From assembly GCA_019155185.1 (NCBI GenBank), contig CM032797.1, positions 15,090,659 to 15,154,658 of the forward strand: a stretch of 64,000 bases of DNA, written 5' to 3'. Shown here in pieces: positions 25,461-45,705 of this stretch. A program made the position numbers and the translations under genes. Within the stretch, counting starts at the first letter, position 1. The number at the start of each line of letters is the position of its first letter. The stretch comes from Beaufortia kweichowensis. Its lineage: Eukaryota; Chordata; Actinopteri; Cypriniformes; Gastromyzontidae. The notes beneath the pieces are model-generated. The model saw nothing but the letters and a program-made list of their open reading frames with translations. It had not been told where the DNA came from and searched no databases.

Positions 25461-27495
25461 GTAGATTTGGTTACATGACAGAAATTGTTTTCTTTGTCCA
25501 CTTTATTAGTACAGTGCTTATTTTAAATTAAAGCTAGATAAATTGAAATGGATTGTTGTTATTAGTCTTTACCCTGGTGCTGTGACCTTGAGTTTATGTG
25601 TTGAATATTTGAAAACCTTGATTTTGCTCAAATGCTCAATAATCAGCTTAGTTTAATTATTACAAACTAATAGTCTTTTCTGATTTTAGTTCTTTTTCCG
25701 ATTTTCATAATGACTATATAAAGTAAAAACAGTGAGCATAAAGTTGGAGAATTGGATAAAAGAGATTGCAGGGGAAAATGTTCTGGATGTCCTGTGCTTA
25801 ACCTAATTTGACCATTTTGTTCTTGAAACGTGACATTCTTTAGACAACACTGACAAAGAGGTCACACAGCCAGGACATTTTATTGGCAAGCGCTTAATGA
25901 AATGTTATCACATCCATGTGCCTGAAACATTATTAATGATGTTATCAGTGATGATTTTGATCAGGAATAGATAGCTCTCACTATCAATGGAATGCTTTAA
26001 AGCTGCTGAAGGCATACATTCATTGCAGCATACAAATTTTAAATGTGGTCTTAGTTTGAGAAGTTATTAATTCCATCCAATTAAAATTTTTTCTTGCCCA
26101 GCTGGTGTAAAACATTTTCGGAGCTATACCTTATTTCTACATTGATGTTCATGTCTGTCTGCAGTAGTAGCAGTCATCTTTACAAGACACTTGTTACGAG
26201 GTGCTATCAATGTTGTTAAAAACATATCTCACCTTTTTATTAATTGAGGGCAGCACAAAAAAAAAAATTTGCTGTAAAAAGCAACCCACAAAACCATAAA
26301 GCACTCACACATGCGAGTACACATATTCAGAGCTCTTTCCATGACCAGAAAAATGACAGAGGAGCACACCTCATTTAACTCGGCTCGGATCTGTCTACAT
26401 GCTACACAGAAGTGCAGACATTTGCTGAAATCATGCAGAAGTGCCAGGCTGCACTGTATATGATCGATGGTGTTGTCCGAATGCTGGAGCACGTGTTGTT
26501 TTCTCCTCTAGTAAATCACCTATCCAATGGGGGCTTTAACAGGCCATTAACACAAAATCCATCTTCACACTCGGTCACAAATCTTGTCATGCTCAGTACA
26601 AAGATATTTGTATCTGTTTGTGAAATTTATGTTTGAGAAAACGGACAAAAATTATAAAGTGGGGCGAAAAAAGTAGAAAAAAGTCTTCTCTGTTCTGGAC
26701 ATTGTGTCTAGTAATACGTCATTTGTGTGCCGATGACCTGATAACCTAGTTGTACTTTGGTAACCAACCTAAGTTTTAAAAGACCTTCATGCTATATAAT
26801 TTTATTTCTGCCTTATTTTAGTTAGAACAGCAGGTGGTATACAACTAAATAGTCTTATCTTTCATAAAATCTTCCTAGGACAAACAGGCAAATATGAAGG
26901 ACCAACAATCTGTGAATAAATTCATGCATTATAACAGCCAAAATATGTTTAAGCACCTCAGCTGAAATTAAATCAAAATTGTTTGTTAATATAGTAATAT
27001 TTATTAACTTTAGTGTATATATACTGTATTTATATAATAAACATTTAAATTAAATTTTTATTTTTATGACATCCTTAAATATATGAATCATCTACAGTGT
27101 TTAAGTAAAATAAAAAACTTGAATATGAACAAGTTAAAACCAAAAGTCACCAGCAGAAGGCGCTAGAAGATCACGGTCTGAAGACCAGTCTAATTCTAAC
27201 TTTCTCTTCAAAACACACTGGATTTAAACAAGCTAATTCACAGCTGGTGCAATGATATTATGATATTATACAATATATATATATTCCTAAATCTTATTTA
27301 TATTTCTGTTTACTGATTTACCAGTGAAGATCATAGACTACTGTACTGATCATAGATCTACCTTGACAAAGAATAAATTATTCATATTGTTTTATAAAAA
27401 AATTAATTGATCTTTATCACAAAGTATAATAACTGACCTAAGAGGCATAAATATAGATATGCCATATTTTAAAAGAAAGTAATCTTTTGCCAGTT
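25461..27495. other. Intergenic, rnf152 to gad3-like gene (convergent)
   Basis: Convergent gene ends. AT-rich, with A-runs near 26258 and no gene. The 3' UTR of the minus-strand gene should occupy the right end; its limit is not clear. Confidence 0.5.
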
Positions 27496-33237
<5,742 letters not shown>

Positions 33238-33433
33238 GCAAGCACAAACATGCAAACTTCAGCCACCACATTTAATCCGCTTATACTGAAAACCACCTAT
33301 TTAAATGACAGCGCCAACAACCGTTAAAGCTAAACTGCCGAGAATTGTTACAAATGATACAATTATTGCATAGATACAATTAAATAAAACTTGAAGTAGT
33401 ATTCTTAAACGGTACAATTAAACTCAGTTTACC

Positions 33434-33540
33434 TTATTGCTGATCCATCAACTGTTGTTTGGTAATAACTACTCCAGACTATGTGCACTATGTGTGAAGC
33501 AGCTGAGAGTTTTTGCCTGAAGTCTCAGCCTCCTCCCCAG
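33434..33540 (-). other. gad3: Possible non-coding first exon of the gad3-like gene
   Basis: On the minus strand a donor (AAG/GTAAAC) follows at 33433. The exon before the start codon needs an upstream partner, and this is the nearest reasonable candidate. The 5' limit is a guess. Confidence 0.3.
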
Positions 33541-34747
33541 GGTTAAAAAACACTCAGGCGTGGTCATATACAACACATAGCTTTTCATACCAATGAAAAC
33601 GTTGCAGTTACAAAAGGTTACAAAATGTTACCACCCACTGTCTCATATCTCTTTCAGTTTCTCTTCATATCAATCTGTACATATGCAGAAATGTCTGACA
33701 CTGACAGACAAACAGTTCACAGAAGAAATAAACAGGTTCATCTGGTGCTAAAGAGAGTCAAATTTTAAGGTATTCTGCAGCGATTCTCTTCAAGGCCAAA
33801 TGTCAATGCATCCTGTTGCTTTGTTTTAGACATGTCTTATTTCCTATTTAAGGAAGTCTTTTTTCTTTCATCTTTTATGAGAGCTGTCTAAGTATCAGTT
33901 TTCATAGACAAAGAACTAAATATACCTTGAGAGGTATATACTTATACTTAAGAAAGCTTCAAAACTAATCCATTACGGAAACAAATACAATTTATGACCT
34001 CTTCAGATTTGTTTCCCTGTGTCATTGTAAAGGTGGGATGGTTTTGATTTTTAGTTTGTGACTCGTATTAGATTTTATTTTTTCTATATGTTTTTTAATA
34101 CACAGAAGCTGGCATCTCTGCTTTACAGTGAGAGTGGGCCAACAGAGGTTCTTTTAAAGAGAACACAAAGCAGCTGGGTTTTCATATGGTGTGCAAATAG
34201 CTTGTGAAAAGTGAATAGAGAGAAGGGAGCAGCGATTCAGATAGGAAGGCTTGTTTTTATTATTTATTTAGACAGATTTTAATCAGTCTAAGCATGCTGT
34301 TTCCATCAGGCAGGTTGGAAAGTAATTTCTATGGGTAGACCTTGAACATTATCCTGCCTAGAGCACATGCAGCCATGGTAACTTCATTGAATGTAGTAGC
34401 TTTTTGTACATTAATCCCTAAATGAGTATCCACATCTTGGTTAAAACACTGGCTAATGGTGTTTTCTTTGAAGCAAAGAGGAACATGATTTTTTCTTATT
34501 GCTTCAAGTTATTATGACTACTATAAGGTAAACAAATAAAAATAAATGTAACAAACAAAAAGAGACAGCAGTATAACCCATGAAATTCTATACTATGTTT
34601 ACAAAGGGTGTTGAAATGTCACCTGGTGCTACATGACATTCAGGAATCCTGCTGATGTGCATAAAAAGCTAGAAAATCGAAAGAGCGTCTATGGCAACCT
34701 TTAATTTACCTCAGTTTAATATTCAGTATACATATATAGATTACTGT

Positions 34748-35000
34748 ATTTTATATATGTGACCCTGCCTGAGAAAGCCCAGTCATTTTTTTGTGATTTA
34801 CTGCTTTCTACATAAAATCATCTTACATAATGTAAAGGTCATTCTGTGTATTATAACTTTGATATATTTAATATTGACTGAGTAATGACATGTCAAAGAT
34901 TAAAATCATAGTGATATTTATAGGTGAAACTTTAATGCTTGTTATCTCAGAATTAGATTTTGAGACTTTAGCCTAGTTTTCTCAGACAGGGTCACATATG
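34748..35000. mobile_element. Short inverted-repeat DNA element (MITE)
   Basis: Terminal inverted repeats: left TATGTGACCCTGCCTGAGAAA, right TTTCTCAGACAGGGTCACATA (one mismatch in about 20). About 250 bp, no coding capacity. The 'TGTGACCCTG' terminus is a common cyprinid MITE type. Confidence 0.85.
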
Positions 35001-38000
35001 TTACTATTATACATGTTATCCACATATAAATTACTCTATTTGGCTTTTATTCTATACATTTCTTAAGTTTAAGGTTCTTGTGAGGTCTATTTATTGAAAA
35101 TCATTTCCCAGCACCCACTTCAAATTTGTTTTCTGAAGCAGGTGTCCAACAATCACATCTTAGCAGGCCTAGCAGCAGTGCATGCTTCATAGCACAGCGT
35201 TTAATACTGTACATTTATAGCACACATGAATGAGTTTTGAAAAATACTTTCTCAAAAAGCTCAGGAAGCAATGAATAGTCATTTAAAGTGATTTCTACTG
35301 ACCGTGACAATATATCTGTGACAGTATAGAGAACAATCAAACAACTGATTGTTTGAACAATCTAATAGTCATTTACTGTACCACATGACGTGCTGCATTC
35401 AGGTTTTAAAAAAAGCTGTTTTGCAATTTAAATGCAATTTACATTAATTTGTTTGACTGGCTCATTTCATGTGAAATCATCCGAGAAAAGGAGGTTTACA
35501 AACCATCCATTACAGAACAGTGCTGTCTTAAAAAACTATATCTTTTGCACAAACTCATTTGCTGGGCTTTGTTAAATCAGTGTGAATCTAGCAAATGCGA
35601 TTCCCGACATTTAGCTTAACACAGCTTTGTTTGCTGCCGTTTGTTGTGTCAGTATAAACATTTAATCCAGTGCAGTTATGAAACTTAAAGTTTACAACAC
35701 AAAGAAATCCAACCCAGTTTGTTCATAATTCATAATTAATGCTGGTGCGTGAGCATAGAATACACATGCATATGACTTTTACAGATTTTATTTACCACCT
35801 TTGCATATGCAATTCACAGTATTTCAGTATGTGTCATTATTTAGTGCAGGACACCAAGCTCCAAAAACCAAATTAGATTCCCTGTGATATTTTAATACCT
35901 TTTACCAGTGTTTGTATATTGTGCTTACTATTTCCATGCTAGTTCATATGAGGAAAAGTGATTTCATCCTGTTACAAATACTGAAGTCACTCTGCATCCT
36001 ACATCATTTTTATATTGTAAGGATAAAGATTACATTAAACAATTACATGCAATCAAATAAAAATAATAAGTAGATATTTCTAAATATATTAAAATTGGGT
36101 AAGGTGAGAAGAAGGCTAATCATTTTTTTCAAACATCCTATTTTGGCTTGCCAAATGATTTTAAATTTAAACTATAATCATTATTTAGTTCTGGACCGGA
36201 GTTAAAAAGCACTGGTCTAAAACACACCTGACAACATGACCACACACCAGATGACCTCACAGGAAACAGGCGACAACAGCACGTCCAGGTTTTGTTTGGC
36301 TCCAAAAATCCGAACACAAATTTTCCGAACACCTGCCCACATTTCTGGAAAACTGTTCTCCAGTGGATTTAACTGGAACTACGAAATTACGACGTCACAT
36401 CGCTTGGCACGATCAGACTGTATTAGATTTCAAACAGAAACCAGTTTTGTGAAACTTGCTACTTAAAATTCGGCAAGTTGTTGTGCATTTAAATATAGTT
36501 TAAAGGTAATGAAAGGGAGTTTGTTTGTGTTTGTGTTTGAATTGCATTTTAAATGCAATGTCTTAGACCCTTTGTTGTGTTCTGTTTGCAATTACATTTG
36601 AGTGTTAGCATCTCACTAAAGTCTGTTATTATACAAGGGTCTGTAAGCAACAACAACAACAACAGATACATTTTGTCCCTCCTTAATGACATCAGGAAGG
36701 GACACATAAGTGACGTGGCACAACAATTCATGTAGTATTCTTGAAGAAAACTCCAATTACAGGAGCTATAGTACTGAAACCTAGAGAGCTGGTGTCCTCC
36801 TAAAAAGCCACTTTAGACAACATTAGGACTAACTACATATAACCGAGATATATTGAAGTGTATCTATATATGTTATGGCTCTATCATAAGTCTTTCTCTG
36901 TAAACATTACTGCTCAAAGGGATGAGTGAAAATGATTTTCTTTGGTAATTTACTGCAGACCTCAATTGCTGAAGACCTGTTTGATCCAGAATAGTCATTC
37001 TGACATGCATAAATAATTATTAATATTTACTATAAAATTATAGTAATGAAGTACATTTATTCAAATACTTTACTATTTTGATTTTATTTATCCATTTGAC
37101 TTAAAATGTTCTGCTGTGTAAAGAGTGTTTCTATCTTTTTCGTACCACTAATGTTGTCAAATTGCACTACTGATCTATGTCCTCATACAGGTCTTCCAAA
37201 TATTGCCTTATTTCCATCTGTAATTATTATGAGGTATTATCATGTTTAACAGTTATGCCATGTTTATGTCAGCAATTACTTAATTAGTTTTCATAAGCAA
37301 CCAGAAAAACAGGAGTTTGTGTGTCTTTTGAGCTCTCATACTAGTATAAAACTGTATGTTTATAACCTCAAATGATCAAGAAATATAACAGTAGTTGGAC
37401 TAAATAGGTGCATAACATTGTGCAATGGTGTGTGTGTATATCAATACTTGATAAATCTAATTCTTTATTAACTCCTAGGTTGTTTCTCACTGGTTAAAAC
37501 AGCAGAGTAAAAAGTACAGCATTGTACTGATTTTCTTTTTAAATACAAGCCGCAAAACCACAATGTATATAGATAAAGATAGCAAATGGTTGAAAGAGTT
37601 ATTATATAAAGCTATTTGACCTCAGTTTCTAGAACCTGTTGGATCTATTGGTGGCAGACTGTCAAGCAGCAGATCTTATGTTGAATTATATGTCACTGTC
37701 AAATGCTTGAATTGGCTTATCTATAAGGTGTAAAAGTATATAGCCATTAAAGCTTATATAAGCTATAGCCATTTCATTCATGATTTGTTGAAGGAGGGTA
37801 GATACATTGGACAAATGTATCCTTCTGTATAGTCTGTGGTCCACTGGACCAGTCTTTCTGGTTAATAGAAGGGTTAATTGAGAATTTGTTTCTAATCAAT
37901 AAAAAAATAATGGAAATGTAAGAGTCCAGGAAACTAATTTGACTTGTTGTCTTAGAAGGAGGAGCTTGGTCCCTTGACTCGGCTCAGACTTTGAGCTAGA

Positions 38001-41000
38001 ACTCTAAGTCTACAGAACTGGAAATAAAATAAAGTAAATCTGATTGTGGGAGCCGAGGGATGGCTGCTTATACAGTAGGCATGTGGCGGTATTAAATTAT
38101 ATTACAGTAATTGCTGGGGCTTAGTTATTTTAACAGATTTTGAAATGAAAATGAAAATGAATTAAAAAAGGAAACTAAAAAAAGATACATTTAAGAAACT
38201 AAATGGAGACTTACATTATAATGAGAATAATAAAAATAATGAGACAGCTACAGTGAATAAATTAGTATTTAAATTACCACTGTGATTTCAGAGAGACGTA
38301 AACAACTATGCTAATATGTTATCTAGAATTATTCACAGAATTTTAAATTGCCTGCATTAACAAATTTGTGTGAATGAATTATTATGACTAACTGGATTAT
38401 TGAATATCGGCAGAAGTCTATTATACAGTATACTCTTTACGCATGATAGACAGTATCCCCCAAACCTTACGATTAGGATTTCACATGGAATATACCATTC
38501 TGATTTCATACATTTACTGGTATTTCATTAAAGAGCAAGACGTATTTCATTAAATTCATTTATTGAAATTATTTACTCAGCATCCTGGTGTTGCATCACA
38601 TTTTAAAAACAGAATAAACTGTTTCTGTCTGTGAATATTGAAATTTTATAAATATTCACAGAAAAATGTGCTGTGACAAGTGATTTATAATTAGGATTAC
38701 AAAGAATTAAAAATATGAAATGTGTTATTTCGGGGCCACCACTACCAAACACAATTTCAAAATACAACTATTGGTCAATGTTGTCTGGCTATATGGGCTT
38801 AAACAGAAATGGTTTGATAGCGCCACAGTGTTCACACTTTAGCAATCTTTAGCAAAGTTTTATCTGCATCATAAGCTGGTAAAGAACAAAAATTATAAAT
38901 ATATAAACAGTACAAAGGTCCAAATGTTCTGAAGTCATTCAAATATCTAAATGTCTAAATGAGAATTATCTACTTTTTCTGTAGAATAGATGTTAAAAAT
39001 AACGAGTCATAAATAATTATTTTCACCACTGCTGTAGCTTTGGTAGCATGTCTTTTATTTTGAAGTTGTATTTTGTAGTTTTTGTCCATTGTCTTTGGTG
39101 TTTGTTCAGCCTGTTGCTGGTGAGTTTCATGTTCGTCAAGTTTACTTCTTTTGTTTATTTTTGCTGTAAATAAACAGCATATGGGTTCTCAACTTGCCTT
39201 TAGTGGATTGTTTAATGACACAATTCATTGATTTATTCATTTATTAGGCCTACACCATTTGAAGTTAAACTGCTCCTGCATCTTTAATGGAGGAAACAGA
39301 AGCGTAACAGGCCTTTTTCTACACACTTTGTAGTTTAACATGACAAAAATTATAGAGACTTTTAGTAGGTCATTTAAGATGTGGCATGTGTTCATTTATT
39401 AAGCCTTGGTTAAAAAAAAATCTGAATGTCTTATCAGAAATTTTCTTTCTAATGTTTAGAATGCAATTCCAAGTGTGTTGGCCTGGACTGGCTTTGGGTA
39501 TAATGTTGTATATCTGACTCTGCATGTGTCAGTTTGCAGATTATGCAATGAAGAGTTCAACCTTTAAATGAACTTCGTTAGACCCTTTAATCTGTACACC
39601 ACATTATAGTTTTGTGGCATACATTTTAACACAGACACTGAATGATGTGAACTCTGCCTCAGCAATCTAAAAGGTAAGTGTTTTGCAGCATACTGTTGCT
39701 ATGGTTACCTTCTCACGCAAACAGGATTTCTCTTCTGTTAATCAAACGTTTGTGGTTACTGAAATGTTTGCTCAAAAATGTTGGTGAAACATTCCTTGCG
39801 TACTAGGCAGAATTAAATTTGTTTTGACTTTCTCGCACCACGCTCTGCATTCTAGGTTGGTCAGAGCTGTGAAAATAGTTTGCTCTCATCTGTTGTCTCA
39901 TTTGCGTTTTAGACATCCTTAGATGACGGCTGAAATGGCAGGAATAGTGGCTGTCAGGAGGAATAGTTTGTCATTTATAAAAATAAGAGACTAATATTGG
40001 AATGTTTGTATATATGAATCATGCACTGTATATTTAATATAGTAAATGAATGTCAAAAATTCACATAATATAAAATTGTTCATGAATCTTCATTGTCTTT
40101 AGTGCAAAATTGTCAGATGAATTTTTATATTGACTACTGTATATATTTGTTGGAGGAAGGTAAATGGTTTTGGACATACAGTATGTCTCAGCAGTATCCA
40201 TATACTAAGTGGACTGCGGATTTAAAAACTGATATAAAACAGATATAAAAACTGGGTTGGCAGAGGGGCAAACCCTTCTGTGTTCCTAATCTTTGCCTAT
40301 GTTAAATATAAATGCCACATTGCAGTAAGTGAAAATGTTTTTTTTCCCTTTTTGTATTTGGTGCATTATGAAGCCTGTTTGTGGTGATGGCTGTCCATTC
40401 ATCTGTATCACAAAGCATGCAATTAAAACTGTTAATGGATCATACCTCATACCCATTTAATGAGAGGTTTTGGGTTACTTTAGAGTGGTTTTACACAATA
40501 TTAGTTTCAGTTTTTATACTTGCAATCAATGACTGAGTTTTATTTGATACCACATTTTCTGATTCAGTTACTATATAATTTAAAATACCTAAAAACTTCA
40601 TTGCCACCCTAACCAGTTTAGGGACACACACTGCTTTGATTTGGCTAATTGGCTTAAATTAAAATAGTATTTTATAAGAAATTATTTCTAATTTATTTTA
40701 TACAATATAAGGTGTGGCAAATGTGTGTTTTCAATAGTAGAAGAGTCTTTAGTAGAATAGCCAATAGGCTTTCAACAGAGAACTGCTGCTTATTGTTCAG
40801 ACACAGATTCACTTCATTATCTCTACAGCATGTATCTCACAGCTCCATCAGTGGAAGATGGATGAAGTGACATCTAATCCTGCTTTAGCAAATGCCAATA
40901 TCTCCCTTTTTTACCTCAACTAAGTGAAATCATCACTTCATTAGAGTGCTATAGTGACCTAAACTAGGTAGATATGTGGTTATTTTATATATAGCATACA

Positions 41001-42194
41001 TGCATGTTTTAACTTCCGCTCTGATCATTAGTCTCTATTTACCTTAAATGGAAATGTGAAATTTTAAAACATTGTTTGTATGTCCTCCAAGGCCTCTAAA
41101 ATAAGAAACAATGCATTTAATATCCATTAACTTCCTAACATAACAACTTCCTAACATAATCAACTGTGCTCAGTATATATCTCTAAAACTGTTCTACAAT
41201 CAGTCAGAACTTCTCAAAGTATACAAATAGCCACAGTTGACTTATTGGCTTGGATCCAAACAAATTAAAGAGAGGGTACACGAGAGTCCAAAAAGGAGAA
41301 AAGGTCACAAAGAATTTTTATTTTGGGTGAGGTCTGTGCTCCTGAAGATTACAAATTTCATTTTTAGAAACGTCTGGAAAGTATGTGATAGAAATCATAA
41401 GCAGCAATAAATTACAATACTCAGTTGGTGGAGGCTTATCTTAACATTGCCTTGGACTTTTGCCCGAAGTGCAAAAAGCATTCAGTGGTTATGGAATATA
41501 GAAGTGTATTTAAAATATATTGTTGTATTCTACATATGTTTTCGCTAAGAGTTTACATTTAATAATATATGAATGGTTAGCTTAGTCTAGCCCTAACAAG
41601 AGTTTGTAATGCATTGCACATGGGACGCCAAAGGTGTTTTGTTGGATTCAGAACTGGTCAGGGAAGAATTGGACAGGGAGGGTCACTGAAAAAACAGTTT
41701 TGTTGAAAACTGAAATTTTTTTTGTGTATAACAGCAGGTTTACTATAAATACCATGGTTAAACACTACAATTACTGTAGCAAACACAGTCAATTTTTATG
41801 AGGGAAAGGGGTGCACATGAAAGTAATAAAGTGAAGCTGAACATGGTCTTCTGTCAGCTGCTCAAGGTTTAATGTGTTATGCACGCAAGAGACACTTTTC
41901 TGAGTTACTTTAGCTTTTCTTTTAGATTGAAACGGTCTAGCCATTCTCTTTCGACCTCACTTATTATCAAGGTATCTGCAAAACGTATATATTAACTGGC
42001 TGTTTCCAGTCTGAACAAACTGTGAAGACTGTTGTTCATGAAAATTCCTGGAGATCAGTGGGTACAAAAATACTCAGACCAGTCCCCATTCTGATGGTTG
42101 ATGTGAAATCTGATTTGGAGGCTTCAGTTAGTATTTGCATGATTGTTCCCACACGAATGGCTCATTTGATAATGTCATGGTTAAACAGATGCTG

Positions 42195-42325
42195 TTTAAC
42201 ACATTATGTGTCATTTTGTGTTAAATACTTAAAAATAGAGTATTTAATAGTAGTATAGGAGAACACATGGTGAGTTAAAAGTAACACAAAATGTGTTTAA
42301 CATTTATGTGTTGTCCCTTACTAGA
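42195..42325. mobile_element. Short inverted-repeat element
   Basis: TTAACACATTATGTGTCATTT on the left is mirrored by inverted AACACAAAATGTGTTTAAC and ACATTTATGTGTTG on the right. No ORF. Probably a degraded MITE. Confidence 0.5.
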
Positions 42326-43004
42326 CACGTTTTTTGGGTGTTAATTTTATTAATACATAAAATGTATATTTTTTATATTTGTTTAAAACATGCAACAGCA
42401 GAACACATTTTTGTGTCCATTTGGCAAATCATGGATGCATTTCAGAGATGAAAGGTCAGAGGTCTGCGCTAGAGTTTCAGTTTTCTAGATGACTGGTATG
42501 ACTTTTATAAAGGTCAGAGCAAGTGTGCCGGACTGAGGGTCAGTGAGGAATATAGAAATACCCCAGATCCAGAAACTGCATACGGATAAGTGTAAGTGAG
42601 CTGGTATGAGATGAATATATTGAACTTTCAACCTTTTTACTTGTAACATGCCTAATGTGAAGTAATTTACAAAGATCAGAATATTTAAATATGCATTTTC
42701 AGGTACTGTACCAGCTTTCAGTAACATGTAGGAATATCTCAAGTTCATAAGACTTTACAAGTCTACTCTCATAAGAACATTAAAAGACAACTTTTAACCT
42801 GCCATATTGGGAAGGTTTTATACTTAAAACAGGATAATAGTGTGAATTTTTTTTTGACCTTGAGCAATTTTATGCAATTTTTGCTTATGTAATGCAAAGA
42901 GGCAGCTGTTTTACACCAAGGAATTTATTTTGCATTACATAAAGATTCATCTCAGAAACCAATCTTTTCAAACAAGATTTTTCCTCAGAAAGGAAATCAG
43001 TTCT

Positions 43005-43795
43005 TGGAGGAGTACTACACCCTAAAATTGAACATTCTGTCATAATTTGCTCAATCTCATGTCTTTTCAATCCTTTTTGACGATTTTCTTACATTTCATA
43101 AAGCATCTTTTTTCTCTGCATCACATTTTTCACATATTCACATATTTTAGCTTTTCATTATTATACATTATTGACCAGTAGTATGTCCTATATGTTCAGT
43201 TAATTTGTTTCCCTTTTGGTCCAATGAAAACCTGTCAGCATTACGTAGATCAGGATGAGCTTATGTTTGTAAACGATTCACAATGACTATTCCCATGTGG
43301 TCATCAGATTAACGGATGGTCTGTTTGGTCAGGCTGGTTTTAATGTAGGTGATTTACAGAGTGTGGATAAAGAACCGAATAATCAATAAGCTAAAGAGAG
43401 AGGAGTTGTCTAAAACGTGTCTCATTAAGCAATACTAAAATGTCAATAAAAGGGGCTGATCCAAACCAGAGATTAAAGCTAAATGACAATAATATACAAA
43501 ATACAGTAGATCATCAATTTAAATGTACTTTTACTTGCAAAGAAAGTGAATGCCTTTTGATGGTGGAATATACCTAAACTCTAAAAAAATATATATAATT
43601 TTTCTGGAAATGACTGAAGACACTTTTTTGGAGCATTTGACTAACAAGCAAACTTCAAAATTCTGTTCAAAATTCATCCTCATATGGCATAAAAACCTGT
43701 ATATTTCCAAAAAATTATTTTTTTATGTTCTGCAGAAGAAAGTCATACAGGTTTGAAATGACTTGAGGGTGAATAAATAATGAAAGAATATCCTG
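43005..43795. mobile_element. Two halves of the cyprinid palindromic element
   Basis: Left end at about 43008 (TACACCCTAAAATTGAACATT, then CTCAATCTCATGTCTTTTC) and inverted right end at about 43725-43795 (TTCTGCAGAAGAAAGTCATA, then ATGACTTGAGGGTGAATAAA). They may be one element split by later insertions, or two separate copies. Confidence 0.5.
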
Positions 43796-43905
43796 AACAA
43801 ACATCCAATAACTGACATTTCTGGTTTAGTTTATGTGCTACTTTAGTAGATACAGTGTTGTACAGTATAATATTGTAGCTGTTTTTGTTTTGTGTTCTCT
43901 ATTGA

Positions 43906-43972
43906 ATGGATCTGCTTGTATTACTCCCATTTGAAAGCTGCTTTGGATAAAAGTGTCATGTAAATAGTAAAG
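43906..43972 (-). repeat. SINE-like conserved tail
   Basis: Contains AGCTGCTTTGGATAAAAGTG, as at 9253-9325 and, inverted, at 50590-50645. Confidence 0.55.
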
Positions 43973-44030
43973 AAAAAGGGAGCACAATTCATATTAACCC
44001 CCTCTGATATTAGCCTACATTCACCCATCA

Positions 44031-44457
44031 AAGCAGTGTCTGATTGGTGGAGAAAGCTGGAGGAGGAGCCAGTGTTCAGCATGCCAGAGAGTGGCTGTGT
44101 GGTCCAGAGAATATCACTCGCCTGCCTGCCAAGCGCTTTAGAGACTGTTTGCATCAGTCTGAATGCTGCACATTGCTTTTTCCTTCAGAGTCTGTGCTGC
44201 CATGTGCACATAGATCTTCTCTTCAGTTTTATTTCTGCCTGCTTGTTTTTATTCCTTTCTTTTTTTGACTCATTGTTTGACTTCTTTGCTGTTACGGAGG
44301 AAGAAAAGTTCTCTCTGAGGTGAAGGATAATTTGATGCTTGTACCCGCAAACACACTTTGATCTACATGCTGGAAGAAGATGTTTATTATGATGAATCCT
44401 CCGGCAGCTTCAGGACTGAGTTGAAGACTTAAACACTGACTGCTGATATTTACGGAC
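44031..44457 (+). promoter_or_regulatory. mc4r: Presumed mc4r 5' UTR and proximal promoter
   Basis: A GC-richer stretch begins near 44030 with TGATTGGTGG (inverted CCAAT). No TATA box is obvious and the start site is not defined. There are ATGs upstream of the mc4r start, including 44363-ATGCTGG, so upstream ORFs are likely in the leader if transcription begins that far 5'. Confidence 0.4.
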
Positions 44458-45438
44458 ATGAACACGTCACATCATCATGGACTGCATCATTCTTACCGGA
44501 ACAACAGCCAGGGAGCTTTGCCGGTTGGTAAGTCTGCTCAGGGTGAGAGGGGATCTGCATCCGGATGTTATGAGCAGCTGCTCATCTCCACAGAGGTCTT
44601 CCTCACACTTGGGCTCGTCAGCCTCCTTGAGAACATTCTGGTGATCGCAGCAATTGTCAAAAACAAAAACCTTCATTCTCCCATGTATTTCTTCATCTGC
44701 AGTTTGGCTGTGGCCGACCTGTTGGTCAGCGTCTCCAATGCCTCAGAGACGGTGGTCATGGCGCTCATCACGGGAGGTAACCTGACCAATCGTGAAAGCA
44801 TAATCAAGAACATGGACAACATTTTTGACTCTATGATCTGCAGCTCTCTGTTAGCCTCCATTTGGAGTTTGTTAGCCATCGCCGTTGACCGTTACATCAC
44901 AATCTTCTATGCCTTGAGATACCACAATATCATGACCCAGCGGCGGGCAGGCATTATCATAACTTGCATCTGGACCTTCTGCACAGTCTCTGGTGTGCTC
45001 TTTATTGTGTATTCAGAAAGCACCACAGTTCTTATCTGCCTTATTAGCATGTTCTTCACCATGCTGGCTCTTATGGCTTCACTCTACGTTCACATGTTTC
45101 TCCTTGCCCGTCTGCACATGAAGCGCATCGCTGCCCTCCCTGGTAATGGCCCTATCTGGCAGGCGGCAAACATGAAGGGAGCCATCACCATTACCATTCT
45201 TCTCGGGGTATTTGTGGTGTGCTGGGCTCCTTTCTTCTTGCACCTTATCCTCATGATCTCCTGCCCCCGCAACCCATACTGTGTCTGCTTCATGTCCCAT
45301 TTCAACATGTACCTCATTCTCATTATGTGCAACTCGGTCATTGACCCTCTCATCTATGCTTTCAGGAGCCAAGAAATGAGAAAGACCTTTAAGGAGATCT
45401 GCTGCTGCTGGTGCGGACTAACCTCTCTGTGTGTATAA
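44458..45438 (+). CDS. mc4r: Melanocortin receptor 4
   Basis: Gs-coupled receptor for alpha-MSH, antagonised by AgRP; central to appetite and growth in vertebrates. Intronless, 326 aa (human 332). Seven membrane helices at about 42-66, 78-100, 122-143, 163-185, 191-215, 243-266 and 279-301. Hallmarks seen: N-glycosylation sites at N2 and N15, E97 in TM2 and D120/D124 in TM3 (human E100, D122, D126, the ligand and calcium pocket), DRY at 144-146, the very short second extracellular loop of melanocortin receptors, WAPFFLH in TM6, DPLIY at 296-300, and C-terminal CCCWC (315-319) for palmitoylation. The start is chosen at 44458 because [12 protein letters not shown] is the remembered cyprinid beginning. 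No disruption is seen. Confidence 0.98.
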   Translation: MNTSHHHGLHHSYRNNSQGALPVGKSAQGERGSASGCYEQLLISTEVFLTLGLVSLLENILVIAAIVKNKNLHSPMYFFICSLAVADLLVSVSNASETVVMALITGGNLTNRESIIKNMDNIFDSMICSSLLASIWSLLAIAVDRYITIFYALRYHNIMTQRRAGIIITCIWTFCTVSGVLFIVYSESTTVLICLISMFFTMLALMASLYVHMFLLARLHMKRIAALPGNGPIWQAANMKGAITITILLGVFVVCWAPFFLHLILMISCPRNPYCVCFMSHFNMYLILIMCNSVIDPLIYAFRSQEMRKTFKEICCCWCGLTSLCV

Positions 45439-45459
45439 GCTTGTACACTTTGTATTCTC

Positions 45460-45705
45460 GTTTCATTATTTATTTACCTCATGTTGTCCAAAAACTTTAT
45501 ATGACTTTTTTCTGTGAAACACAAAAGAAGATATTTTGATCATGTAATGTGTCCAAACAATGGAAGTCAACGGGGGTCAGTGTTGTTTGGTTTCCAAAAT
45601 TCTTCAAAATATCTTCTCTTGTGTTCTGCAGAAGAAAAAAGTAACACAGGTTTAAAATGACATGAGGGTGAATAAATGATGAAAAAAGTTTGATTTTTTT
45701 TTTTA
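45460..45705. mobile_element. Cyprinid palindromic element just 3' of mc4r
   Basis: Left arm CCTCATGTTGTCCAAAAACT ... CACAAAAGAAGATATTTTGA is mirrored by the right arm TCAAAATATCTTCTCTTGTG ... AAATGACATGAGGG. It starts about 20 bp after the mc4r stop, before the first AATAAA at about 45788, so it would be transcribed as a hairpin in the 3' UTR if that signal is used. Confidence 0.75.

Larger units (their letters stand above)
33541..44030. other. Intergenic desert, gad3-like gene to mc4r
   Basis: About 10 kb of AT-rich DNA. I see no exon chain on either strand and no ORF with family character. It holds several short inverted-repeat elements (listed separately) and a small (CAA)n run at 36648-36664. 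Confidence 0.6.

Noticed and set aside
45079..45372. Two overlapping minus-strand ORFs of 87-97 aa inside mc4r
   Set aside because: Antisense to conserved receptor codons; composition follows the sense constraint.
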